From positions 1,054,001 through 1,118,000 of the forward strand of contig CAVZDY010000004.1 in the NCBI GenBank assembly GCA_963774195.1: a stretch of 64,000 bases of DNA, given 5' to 3'. The DNA is from Roseiarcus sp963774195. Its GTDB lineage: Bacteria > Pseudomonadota > Alphaproteobacteria > Rhizobiales > Beijerinckiaceae. Of the stretch, positions 28,202 to 35,190 are shown piece after piece (positions within the stretch are counted from its first letter, which is position 1; each line of letters begins with the position of its first letter). The position numbers and the translations under genes are program-made. The notes beneath the pieces were generated by a model. It saw only the letters and a list, made by a program, of their open reading frames with translations. It had not been told where the DNA came from and made no database searches.

Positions 28202-28897
28202 ATGTGCCTCGATTGCGCCTCGCTGAGTCGTCGCCATTTCTTGTCAGTCGCCGCCGGCGGCCTCGCGCTGGTCCCCGGCTTCGCGCGCGCCGCCGGGCCG
28301 GGCGCCTCGCTCTCGGCGGACGAAGCGCTCGCCAAGCTAAAGGCGGGGAACGCCCGCTATCTCAGCGCGCCGCAGCTCTGCGCCGCCGATCTCACCGCGC
28401 AGCGCGCGAGCGTAGCCAAGACGCAGTCTCCATGGGCGACCATTCTCGGCTGCTCGGACAGCCGCGTCGCGCCCGAGTTGGTCTTCGGCGGCGCCGGGCT
28501 CGGCGAACTCTTCGTCGCTCGCAACGCCGGCAACATGGCGGACGTTGCGACCATGGGCACGATCGAATACGGCGCCAAGCGTCTCGGCTCGCCGCTGGTC
28601 GTCGTGCTCGGCCACGCGGACTGCGGCGCGGTTGTCGCGGCCTGCGAAGTCGCGCAGAAGCAGATCAAGTTTCCCGGCTCGATCGAGCCGATGGTCGAGG
28701 CGATCGTGCCTGCGGCCCAGGCGATGCTGGGCAAGCCTGGCGACTTCGTCGACAACACGGTGCGCGAGAGCGCCAGGCGGACGGCGGCCAAGGTCGCGGC
28801 CAGCTCGATCGTCGCCGAACTCGTCAAAGCCGGTAAGGTCAAGGTCGTCTACGCGCGCTACGATCTCGATAGCGGCGCGGTGGAGTTCCTTGGCTAG
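28202..28897 (+). CDS. Beta-class carbonic anhydrase, probably Tat-exported
   Basis: Zinc enzyme interconverting CO2 and bicarbonate. The zinc ligands Cys84, His138 and Cys141, and the Asp86-Arg88 dyad, are present in CSDSRVAPE and HADCGAVVAA. The first 35 residues read as a signal sequence with a twin arginine (SLSRRHFLSVAAGG), so the mature protein should be periplasmic rather than cytoplasmic. ATG 28202 has GGGAGGGA eight bases upstream; ATGs at 28100 and 28172 lie outside the family alignment. It is a single gene between the acyltransferase and prmC genes with no carboxysome or transporter link. Confidence 0.88.
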   Translation: MCLDCASLSRRHFLSVAAGGLALVPGFARAAGPGASLSADEALAKLKAGNARYLSAPQLCAADLTAQRASVAKTQSPWATILGCSDSRVAPELVFGGAGLGELFVARNAGNMADVATMGTIEYGAKRLGSPLVVVLGHADCGAVVAACEVAQKQIKFPGSIEPMVEAIVPAAQAMLGKPGDFVDNTVRESARRTAAKVAASSIVAELVKAGKVKVVYARYDLDSGAVEFLG

Positions 28898-28969
28898 TCC
28901 ATCGCGCCGCTTGCTTTGCCGCCCCGAACATGAAATCCCGACGCCGACCGCAAGTGTCGGGACCCTCGA

Positions 28970-29854
28970 TTGGCACTCACTCCTTCGACGACGCGCGCTG
29001 AGGCGCGCCAAGACCTCGCCCAGCGCTTTCGCGCTGCGGCGCTGGACGAACCGCAGCGCGAAGCGGCGCTTCTCGTCGCCGCCGCGTGCGGGGCGCGGCT
29101 CGTCGACCTGATCGCTGAGCCAGACGCGACGCTCGACGCGGCCGCCGCGACGCTCGAGACGTTCGCGAAGCGACGCGAGGGCGGCGAGCCCCTGTCGCGT
29201 ATCCTAGGTCGGCGCGAGTTCTGGAGCCTCGAATTTTCGATCTCGCCTGACGTGCTGGATCCGCGGCCCGACACGGAGACGATCGTCGAGGCGGCGCTGC
29301 GCGCGCTACGCGAGCGCCGTGGCGAGCCGTTGCGCGTTCTCGACCTCGGGGTCGGCTCGGGCGCCCTGCTCTGCGCGCTGCTGAGCGAACTGCCCGCCGC
29401 GCGCGGGATCGGCGTTGACCTCTCGGAAGCCGCGGCGCGGATCGCGCGCGCCAATGTCGAGGCGCTCGGCCTTGCGGCGCGGGCGGAAGTACGGGTCGGC
29501 GAATGGACCGCGGGCCTCGACGGCCCTTTCGACCTCATCGTCTCCAACCCGCCCTACATCCCAACCGCCGATCTCGCTGGCCTCGCGCGAGAGGTGCGCG
29601 ACCACGACCCGCGATTGGCGCTCGACGGCGGCGCGGACGGCCTCGACGCCTATCGCGCCCTCGCACCGCCGATCGCGCGTCTGCTGGCGCCAACGGGCTG
29701 GTTCTTCCTCGAAGTCGGGGCGGGTCAAGCCGATGACGTCAAAGCCATCGCCGTCGATGCGGGCCTCGCCGACGTGACAACGTGTCGCGATCTCGGCGGC
29801 ATCGAGCGCGTCGTCGCCGGACGGACGGCGCGGCGGGCCGCTGAAGCCTCGTGA
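28970..29854 (+). CDS. prmC: Peptide chain release factor N(5)-glutamine methyltransferase
   Basis: Methylates the glutamine of the GGQ motif in release factors 1 and 2, which speeds translation termination. The 294 residues contain the N-terminal helical release-factor-binding part (PLSRILGRREFWSLEF, then DPRPDTETIVE) and a Rossmann methyltransferase domain. SAM binding is at VLDLGVGSGALLCALL, and the catalytic substrate loop is SNPPYIP (about 192-198). TTG 28970 is the only plausible start. The usual neighbour prfA is not in this window. Confidence 0.92.
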   Translation: MALTPSTTRAEARQDLAQRFRAAALDEPQREAALLVAAACGARLVDLIAEPDATLDAAAATLETFAKRREGGEPLSRILGRREFWSLEFSISPDVLDPRPDTETIVEAALRALRERRGEPLRVLDLGVGSGALLCALLSELPAARGIGVDLSEAAARIARANVEALGLAARAEVRVGEWTAGLDGPFDLIVSNPPYIPTADLAGLAREVRDHDPRLALDGGADGLDAYRALAPPIARLLAPTGWFFLEVGAGQADDVKAIAVDAGLADVTTCRDLGGIERVVAGRTARRAAEAS

Positions 29855-29855
29855 T

Positions 29856-30443
29856 CTAAGGGTAGTACCCAATCGAAAGCGTCGATAGGTAGAAATGCCC
29901 GACGAAATGGCGCACATAGCGCGACGTCCCGGGAAACTCCGCGTTATCCTTTCGGCCCAGATGCTTCGCCATCTCATCGGTGGCGTCATAAACGAGTGAT
30001 CGCCAATCGCTCGGCTGTCCTACGAACGCCGGAAAAGCTAAACCCCAGTCGAAAGAGATGGGCTTCGACTGGCTGTCAACAGACGCGGCGATTACCGCTC
30101 GATAGTGCGGATAGCACAGCGCGAAATGAACATAGTCTCCCAGGAGCATTTCGGCTGCGATCACGGGCCCAATGAGCACGGCAATCAAGGCTAGCGATAT
30201 TGCTCTCCGCCATAAGCGATTCTTGCTGGCGATCACTGCTCGAACAATCATCGAGAGGAACCAGATTGCTAATGCGGCGATACCGACAAGCGACGACAAT
30301 AGCCCAATCCAGGCCGAAAAAGACCAGATCGTGCTGATGGTGATTACGGCGATCACAGGGAAGCGCGCCTGGCGGATCGTGAAGCCGTCTTTCCGACCGC
30401 TATAGCCGAGCGCCGTGCGAGGACTAGGGTCCGATTCAGTCAC
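29856..30443 (-). CDS. Hypothetical membrane protein
   Basis: I recognise no family. The 195-residue product has two or three hydrophobic segments in its N-terminal half, roughly residues 28-50, 52-72 and 80-100 (for example IGLLSSLVGIAALAIWFLSM and SLALIAVLIGPVIAAEMLL). A non-membranous C-terminal half follows, rich in aromatic residues and ending LSTLSIGYYP. GTG 30443 is chosen because GAGG lies eight bases upstream; the frame remains open to 30551 without a better site. Base composition is visibly less GC-rich than the flanking genes, which suggests recent acquisition. It is convergent with prmC; the two stop codons nearly touch. Confidence 0.6.
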   Translation of the reverse strand: MTESDPSPRTALGYSGRKDGFTIRQARFPVIAVITISTIWSFSAWIGLLSSLVGIAALAIWFLSMIVRAVIASKNRLWRRAISLALIAVLIGPVIAAEMLLGDYVHFALCYPHYRAVIAASVDSQSKPISFDWGLAFPAFVGQPSDWRSLVYDATDEMAKHLGRKDNAEFPGTSRYVRHFVGHFYLSTLSIGYYP

Positions 30444-30675
30444 GCGTTGAGGCCTCGACAATCTCCTGCCAACAACGTTGGCGAAGCGATTGCACGCCCG
30501 GCGCCAAACGCCAATTTCACGCGCGTAACACGAATAATGCAATGACGCCAAGGGCTATCGCCCTTGCGCATGACGCATGGCCCCAAGCTTGCACTCAGCC
30601 AGGGGCGCGGTCACATTCGACCCAGCGCCGCGCTGCGCCCACGCAAGAACCGATGCCCAACCGCCAGGAGCGACT

Positions 30676-31098
30676 TTGTCAGTTCAGCAACCTTTGCCCG
30701 CCTCGAGCGACGCCACCCCCGAGGAGCAGCCGAAGGGTGAGCTCACCGTCCGCCTGACGGCAATGCCGGCCGACACCAACGCCAACGGCGACATCTTCGG
30801 CGGCTGGGTGATGAGCCGGATGGACCAGGCCGGCGGCATCGCCGCTGCCGAACGCGCGCACGGCCGCGTGGTGACGATCGCCGTCGAGGCGATGACTTTC
30901 ATCCGCCCGGTCAAAGTCGGCGACGTGCTGTGCGTCTACACCTCGATCGAACGCGTCGGGCGCACCTCGATGAAGATTCACATCGAGGCCTGGGCGCGGC
31001 GGTTCCGCACGCACGTCAGAGAGAAGGTGACCGACGCCTATTTCACCTTCGTCGCCATCGACGACGACGGCCGCCCGCGTCCGGTGCCGCCGGCCTGA
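30676..31098 (+). CDS. Acyl-CoA thioesterase (YciA-like hotdog)
   Basis: Hydrolyses acyl-CoA to free acid and CoA. A 140-residue single hotdog domain of the acyl-CoA hydrolase (BACH/YciA) type: TNANGDIFGGWVMSRMDQAG contains the catalytic acidic residue and the active-site helix, and VTIAVEAMTFIRPVKVGDVL is the matching core strand region. Family members usually act on medium- to long-chain or short-chain CoA esters; specificity cannot be read here. TTG 30676 is the start because CAGGAG lies five bases upstream and the preceding codons are not family-like. Confidence 0.85.
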   Translation: MSVQQPLPASSDATPEEQPKGELTVRLTAMPADTNANGDIFGGWVMSRMDQAGGIAAAERAHGRVVTIAVEAMTFIRPVKVGDVLCVYTSIERVGRTSMKIHIEAWARRFRTHVREKVTDAYFTFVAIDDDGRPRPVPPA

Positions 31099-31107
31099 GA
31101 CGCCACG

Positions 31108-31139
31108 GCGTCGTCATTGCGAGTGCACAATGACGACGC
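31108..31139. repeat. Dispersed palindromic repeat, minimal copy 3 / bidirectional terminator hairpin
   Basis: A perfect 12-bp stem (GCGTCGTCATTG / CAATGACGACGC) with an 8-base loop between two convergent genes. The ends match the larger repeat copies. Its position suggests that it terminates or insulates transcripts from both sides. Confidence 0.65.
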
Positions 31140-31152
31140 GAACCGAAGCCTC

Positions 31153-31773
31153 TTAGGGCGACGCGTGCGAGAAGATGTCCATCGCCTCGAAGCCGGCGAG
31201 ATCGAGGCGCACGCGATCCGGCAAGTAGCCGAAGGCGGCGCGGGCGAGGCCGTCACGCCCCTCGCGCGCCAGCATCGCGTCGAGCTTGTCGCGCAGAGCG
31301 TGAAGATAGAGCACGTCAGAGGCGGCGTAAGCGAGCTGCGCGTCGGTCAGCGTCTCGGCGCCCCAGTCAGAGGACTGCTGCTGCTTGGAAATCTCGACCC
31401 CGAGGAGTTCGCGGGCGAGATCCTTGAGCCCATGCCGGTCGGTGTAAGTGCGGGCGAGCTTCGACCCGATCTTGGTGCAATAGATCGGCGCCGGCATCAC
31501 GCCGAAGGCGTGGCAGAGCGTCGCCATGTCGAATCGCCCGAAGTGGAACAACTTCAACACATTGGCATCGCCGATCAGCTTCTCGAGATTCGGCGCGCGC
31601 TGTTGCCCCCGCTTGATCTGCACGATATCGGCGCTGCCGTCGCCGCGCGAAAGCTGCACGACGCAGAGCCGGTCGCGCGCGACTTCGAGGCCGAGCGTTT
31701 CCGTATCGATGGCGACAATGGGGCCGAGGTCGAGATCGTCGGGTAGGTCGCCTTTATGGACGCGGATGGTCAT
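31153..31773 (-). CDS. Ribonuclease D-like 3'-5' exonuclease
   Basis: A 206-residue DEDDy-type exonuclease domain. The four acidic metal ligands and tyrosine are visible: Asp23 and Glu25 (AIDTETLGL), Asp82 (HFGRFDMATL), Tyr149 and Asp153 (YAASDVLYLHAL). It lacks the C-terminal HRDC domains of full RNase D, so it belongs to the short RNase D group common in alphaproteobacteria. These act in tRNA or small-RNA 3' processing, although DNA is also a possible substrate. Convergent with the thioesterase gene across a hairpin. Confidence 0.88.
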   Translation of the reverse strand: MTIRVHKGDLPDDLDLGPIVAIDTETLGLEVARDRLCVVQLSRGDGSADIVQIKRGQQRAPNLEKLIGDANVLKLFHFGRFDMATLCHAFGVMPAPIYCTKIGSKLARTYTDRHGLKDLARELLGVEISKQQQSSDWGAETLTDAQLAYAASDVLYLHALRDKLDAMLAREGRDGLARAAFGYLPDRVRLDLAGFEAMDIFSHASP

Positions 31774-31929
31774 CGTGCGGCTCTCCGGCGCGCCGCCTGA
31801 ACGATCAAGCTGCTGATTTTATTCATTTTTTTAATCCACAGAAATCCCGGCATGAGTAGCAGGCGGTTTTCCGACCGTCAAGCAAGCGACGGCCGGTGCT
31901 TTTTTCGAGGCTTTATTGCAAAGCCCCGT

Positions 31930-31954
31930 GAAACTTCGGCCGAAACGCTCCGTT
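31930..31954 (+). promoter_or_regulatory. Candidate ECF-sigma promoter of the fasciclin gene
   Basis: GAAAC, a 16-base spacer, then CGTT. This is the usual form of an ECF-type -35/-10 pair. It lies about 80 bases upstream of the fasciclin start, and an ECF sigma gene follows that gene. The 258-base gap 31774-32032 shows nothing else recognisable. Confidence 0.4.
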
Positions 31955-32032
31955 CCACAATCGCCCCTCGGAAGAGGCGACCATCAACATTGCCACACCC
32001 CCGCAACCTGCACGCGACAAACGGAGACGAAG

Positions 32033-32605
32033 ATGAACGCCAAATATCCGCTTCGCACTATGCTTGCCGCCAGCCTCGCCCTTGCCGTACCGCTCGCCAT
32101 CGCGCCCGTTTACGCCGGGATGACCGTAATGGTCGGCGGGGCGCCGATGTACCCGAGCAAGACGATCGTCGAAAATGCGATCCATTCGAAGGACCACACC
32201 ACACTCGTCGCCGCGGTGAAAGCGGCCGGCCTCGTCGACACGCTGTCGGGCGCCGGGCCATTCACCGTGTTCGCGCCCACCAACGAGGCCTTCGCCGCGC
32301 TCCCCAAGGGTACCGTCGAAACCCTGCTCAAGCCCGAGAACAAGGATAAGCTCACCGCGATCCTGACCTATCACGTCGTCCCCGGCCGCATGACGGCCGC
32401 CGACATCGCCAAAAAAGTCGACGCGATGGGCGGCAAGCTGATGCTCAAGACCGTGCAAGGCGAGGATCTCACCTTCGAGCGCAGCGGTAAGTCGCGCCTG
32501 ATCGTCATGGACGCCAAGGGCGACGCGGCGCGCATCACGATCCCCGACGTGCTGCAATCGAACGGTGTGATCCATGTTGTCGACAAGGTTCTGATTCCAG
32601 GCTGA
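32033..32605 (+). CDS. Fasciclin (FAS1) domain-containing secreted protein
   Basis: A 190-residue secreted protein with one FAS1 domain, an adhesion-type fold. A Sec signal peptide is clear (MNAKYPLRTMLAASLALAVP, cleavage after about residue 28 at VYA). The two conserved FAS1 segments are present: GPFTVFAPTNEAFAALPKGT, and TYHVVPGRMTA followed by LQSNGVIHVVDKVLIP. ATG 32033 follows GGAG; the longer frame from 31916 is not supported. The neighbouring ECF sigma and anti-sigma genes resemble the association of SigK-type regulators with FAS1 proteins in other bacteria, so this is a probable target. Confidence 0.9.
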   Translation: MNAKYPLRTMLAASLALAVPLAIAPVYAGMTVMVGGAPMYPSKTIVENAIHSKDHTTLVAAVKAAGLVDTLSGAGPFTVFAPTNEAFAALPKGTVETLLKPENKDKLTAILTYHVVPGRMTAADIAKKVDAMGGKLMLKTVQGEDLTFERSGKSRLIVMDAKGDAARITIPDVLQSNGVIHVVDKVLIPG

Positions 32606-32636
32606 ACGCTCGGCTGTTCTCGCGCGACGACACGAT

Positions 32637-32690
32637 CGGCGGGCGTCCCACGGACGCCCGCCGCCGAAGGCAGCGGAGCCGCTGCCCTTT
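32637..32690 (+). terminator. Tandem hairpins after the fasciclin gene
   Basis: Two strong stems in succession: a 12-bp stem at 32637-32663 (CGGCGGGCGTCC and its complement, CAC loop) and an 8-bp stem at 32669-32686 (GGCAGCGG / CCGCTGCC) followed only by CTTT. They probably separate the fasciclin transcript from the sigma-factor gene. The U-tail is short, so termination may be partial. Confidence 0.55.
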
Positions 32691-32742
32691 GGGAAAATCA
32701 CCGATGTTGCGCGAATCGAAACCTCCGTCCTAGAGTTGGATT

Positions 32743-33324
32743 ATGAACCCCGCCTCGCAAGCGCCGAGCGACAGCCCGAACGCCGGAGCGGAAGGCGATC
32801 TCGTTGAGCTCTTGCGCCGAGTGGGCGCCCGCGATTCCGCCGCGTTCGCAGAGCTCTATCGCCGAACGCAATCCAAGCTTTACGGAGTTGTCGCCCGCAT
32901 CCTGAGGCCTGACCAAAGCGGCGAGGCGCTCCAGGAGGCCTACGTGCGCATCTGGGAGAAGGCGGCGGATTTCGATCCCGCGAAGGGATCGCCGCTCGCC
33001 TGGATGGCGACGATTGCCCGCAATCGCGCCCTCGACGAGGCGCGGCGCGTGCGCCCGGCCTCGCTCGACGACATGCCCGACAGCTTCGAGCCTGCGGCGG
33101 AGGACATCGATCCCCTCGCCTCGCGCGACCGCTCGGAACGGCTCGTCGCCCTGCTCGACTGTTTACGCGGCCTCAGCGACGACCGACGCGAGGCCGTGCT
33201 GCTCGCCTACTACAGAGGATTGAGCCGCGAGGCGCTGGCGCTCCGCTTCGATAAGCCCGTGCCAACCATCAAAACCTGGCTTCGCCGCAGCCTGATCCAG
33301 CTCAGGGACTGTCTCCAATCATGA
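32743..33324 (+). CDS. ECF-family RNA polymerase sigma factor (SigK-like)
   Basis: A 193-residue extracytoplasmic-function sigma factor. Region 2 is FAELYRRTQSKLYGVVARIL through AYVRIWEKAADFDPAKG, containing the core-binding and -10-recognition helices. Region 4 (LRGLSDDRREAVLLAYYRG, then PVPTIKTWLRRSLIQLRDCL) recognises the -35 element. The stop overlaps the start of the anti-sigma gene by 4 bp, indicating translational coupling. By family resemblance it is closest to SigK/RskA pairs. The likely target is the fasciclin gene just upstream. Confidence 0.92.
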   Translation: MNPASQAPSDSPNAGAEGDLVELLRRVGARDSAAFAELYRRTQSKLYGVVARILRPDQSGEALQEAYVRIWEKAADFDPAKGSPLAWMATIARNRALDEARRVRPASLDDMPDSFEPAAEDIDPLASRDRSERLVALLDCLRGLSDDRREAVLLAYYRGLSREALALRFDKPVPTIKTWLRRSLIQLRDCLQS

Positions 33325-34022
33325 CCGTCTCGCCAGAAGACGACGGCGCCGCCGCCGAATTCGCCCTCGGAACGCTCGATGCGGGCGAACGGGCGACGCT
33401 GGCCGCGCGGCGCCTGCGCGAGCCCGAACTCGACGCGGCGATCCGCGCCTGGGAAGAGCTTCTAGCGCCCCTGGCGGAGGCGGTCGTCCCGATCGACCCA
33501 CCGCGGGACGATCTCGCCGCCATCGAGGCGCGGCTGGCGGCGGCACGTTCGAGCGCCGGCGTCGTCGCCCTGCAACGACGGCTCGCCCGCTGGCGCGCGG
33601 CGGCGATTGGCGCCGCGAGCGTCGCCGCCATGCTCTGCGCCGCCGTCGTCATCATCGAAACGGCGCTCCGGACGCCGCCGGCCGAATTCACTGCCTTCCT
33701 GCAAAAAAACGCGGAGGCGCCCGCGTTCGTCCTCTCCATGGACGCCGGGGCGCGGGAGATGACGGTTCGCCCCCTCGGCGCCGAGCCGCAACCCGGAAAA
33801 TCCTATGAATTGTGGCTGATCGAGCCCAGACTTGGCGCGCCCCGCTCGCTCGGCGTCATCTCACCCTCGGCGGTGACGCGGCGCCAATTCGCCTCCTTCG
33901 ACCTTGCGATCGCCGAAAACGCAACCTATGCGGTAACGCTCGAACCGCCCGGCGGATCGCCGAACGGCGCGCCGTCCGGGCCTCCCGTCTTCGTTGGCAA
34001 GCTCGTCCGCATCACAGAATGA
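33321..34022 (+). CDS. Anti-sigma factor, RskA-like
   Basis: A membrane-anchored anti-sigma factor of 233 residues. The N-terminal part (AAEFALGTLDAGERATLAAR) is the cytoplasmic sigma-binding segment. One membrane helix lies at about 93-114 (AAAIGAASVAAMLCAAVVII). The periplasmic C-terminal domain carries the RskA signature (KSYELWLIEPRLGAPRSLGV). It should hold the upstream sigma factor inactive until an envelope signal releases it. It overlaps the sigma gene by 4 bp and the following GTPase gene by 4 bp. Confidence 0.88.
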   Translation: MTVSPEDDGAAAEFALGTLDAGERATLAARRLREPELDAAIRAWEELLAPLAEAVVPIDPPRDDLAAIEARLAAARSSAGVVALQRRLARWRAAAIGAASVAAMLCAAVVIIETALRTPPAEFTAFLQKNAEAPAFVLSMDAGAREMTVRPLGAEPQPGKSYELWLIEPRLGAPRSLGVISPSAVTRRQFASFDLAIAENATYAVTLEPPGGSPNGAPSGPPVFVGKLVRITE

Positions 34023-35065
34023 TCGATCCTTTGCCGCTGCATGTTGTCACCGGCTTTCTCGGAGCCGGCAAGACGACCCTGATCAACCGCTTGCTGCGCG
34101 CGCCGGCGCTCGCAGACGCGCTGGTGATCGTCAACGAATGGGGCGAGGTCGGGCTCGATCACCTCCTCTACGAAGCGATCGCCGGCGACGTGGTGCTGAT
34201 GCCGTCGGGATGCCTGTGCTGTTCGCTGCGCGGCGATCTCATCGACTGCCTGCACGATCTTTTGAAGCGCCGCGATTCTGGGGCGCTCGCGCCCTTCTCG
34301 CGGCTCGTGCTGGAGACGAGCGGCCTCTCCGACCCCGCGCCGATCCTGCACGCCTTGCTCGCCGATCCAGTGTTGGCGCATCGCACCCATCTGGCGGGCG
34401 TGACGACGCTCGTCGATGCGGTCAATGGCGAAGGCACCCTCAAGGCCCATCGCGAGGCGAGGCGGCAGGTCGCTCTCGCCGACCGCATCGTCGTCACCAA
34501 GAGCGACCTCGTCGAAGCGGAGGATCGGCATGCGCGCCTCGGACGGCTGCGCGCCGCGATCGCCGCGATCAATCCCATCGCCTCGCCGTTCGACGGCGCG
34601 GCGGGCGAATTCGACCCCGAGGACTTTCTCGCTGAGCCGCTGGGCCTTCCGGCGCATGCGATCGACGCGCACGAACACAGCCATTCCTCGGCAATTCGCG
34701 CCTATGCCTTCGTTGAAAAGCAGCCGATCGGCGCGCCGACTTTCGCGCGCTTTCTCGCGGCGCTGCGGGAGCTGCTCGGGCCGCGGTTGCTGCGTCTCAA
34801 GGGCCTTGTTGCGATCGCCGAACACCCGGACGAGCCGCTGCTCATCCATGGCGCGCAGCACATTCTCCATGCGCCGCGCCGACTGCCGGCGTGGCCGGCC
34901 GGCGCCCGCGAGACTCGCATCGTGCTCATCGTCGACGGCGCCGATCCTCGCGCGGTCGCAGCGCTCGGCGCAGCCCTCTCCGGCCGGCCGCGCGTCGACG
35001 CGCCCGATCTCGCCGCGCTCGCCGACAATCCGCTCGCGCCGCGGCGAGGCGGGTTGCTGGGATGA
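34019..35065 (+). CDS. CobW/COG0523-family GTP-binding metallochaperone
   Basis: A 348-residue G3E-type GTPase. The P-loop is GFLGAGKTT (12-20), and the metal-binding CLCC motif follows at 65-68 (Cys65, Cys67 and Cys68). The His-rich HEHSHSS stretch near residue 220 is a second probable metal site. COG0523 proteins insert or deliver zinc, cobalt or other metals. No cobalamin genes lie nearby, so CobW proper is unlikely. ATG 34019 overlaps the stop of the anti-sigma gene in an ATGA arrangement, so a metal-delivery function is co-regulated with the sigma/anti-sigma pair. Confidence 0.88.
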   Translation: MIDPLPLHVVTGFLGAGKTTLINRLLRAPALADALVIVNEWGEVGLDHLLYEAIAGDVVLMPSGCLCCSLRGDLIDCLHDLLKRRDSGALAPFSRLVLETSGLSDPAPILHALLADPVLAHRTHLAGVTTLVDAVNGEGTLKAHREARRQVALADRIVVTKSDLVEAEDRHARLGRLRAAIAAINPIASPFDGAAGEFDPEDFLAEPLGLPAHAIDAHEHSHSSAIRAYAFVEKQPIGAPTFARFLAALRELLGPRLLRLKGLVAIAEHPDEPLLIHGAQHILHAPRRLPAWPAGARETRIVLIVDGADPRAVAALGAALSGRPRVDAPDLAALADNPLAPRRGGLLG

Positions 35066-35190
35066 CCGATGGTCGCCAATCGCTCATCACGCGGTATTGC
35101 CGGCTCTTCGGGGCGCGGCGCTTGTCATTTGCGAAAAGCCGTTCATAGATGAACCATAACAATTGCAGACGCAGGGGAGTGAGCGCCGGC

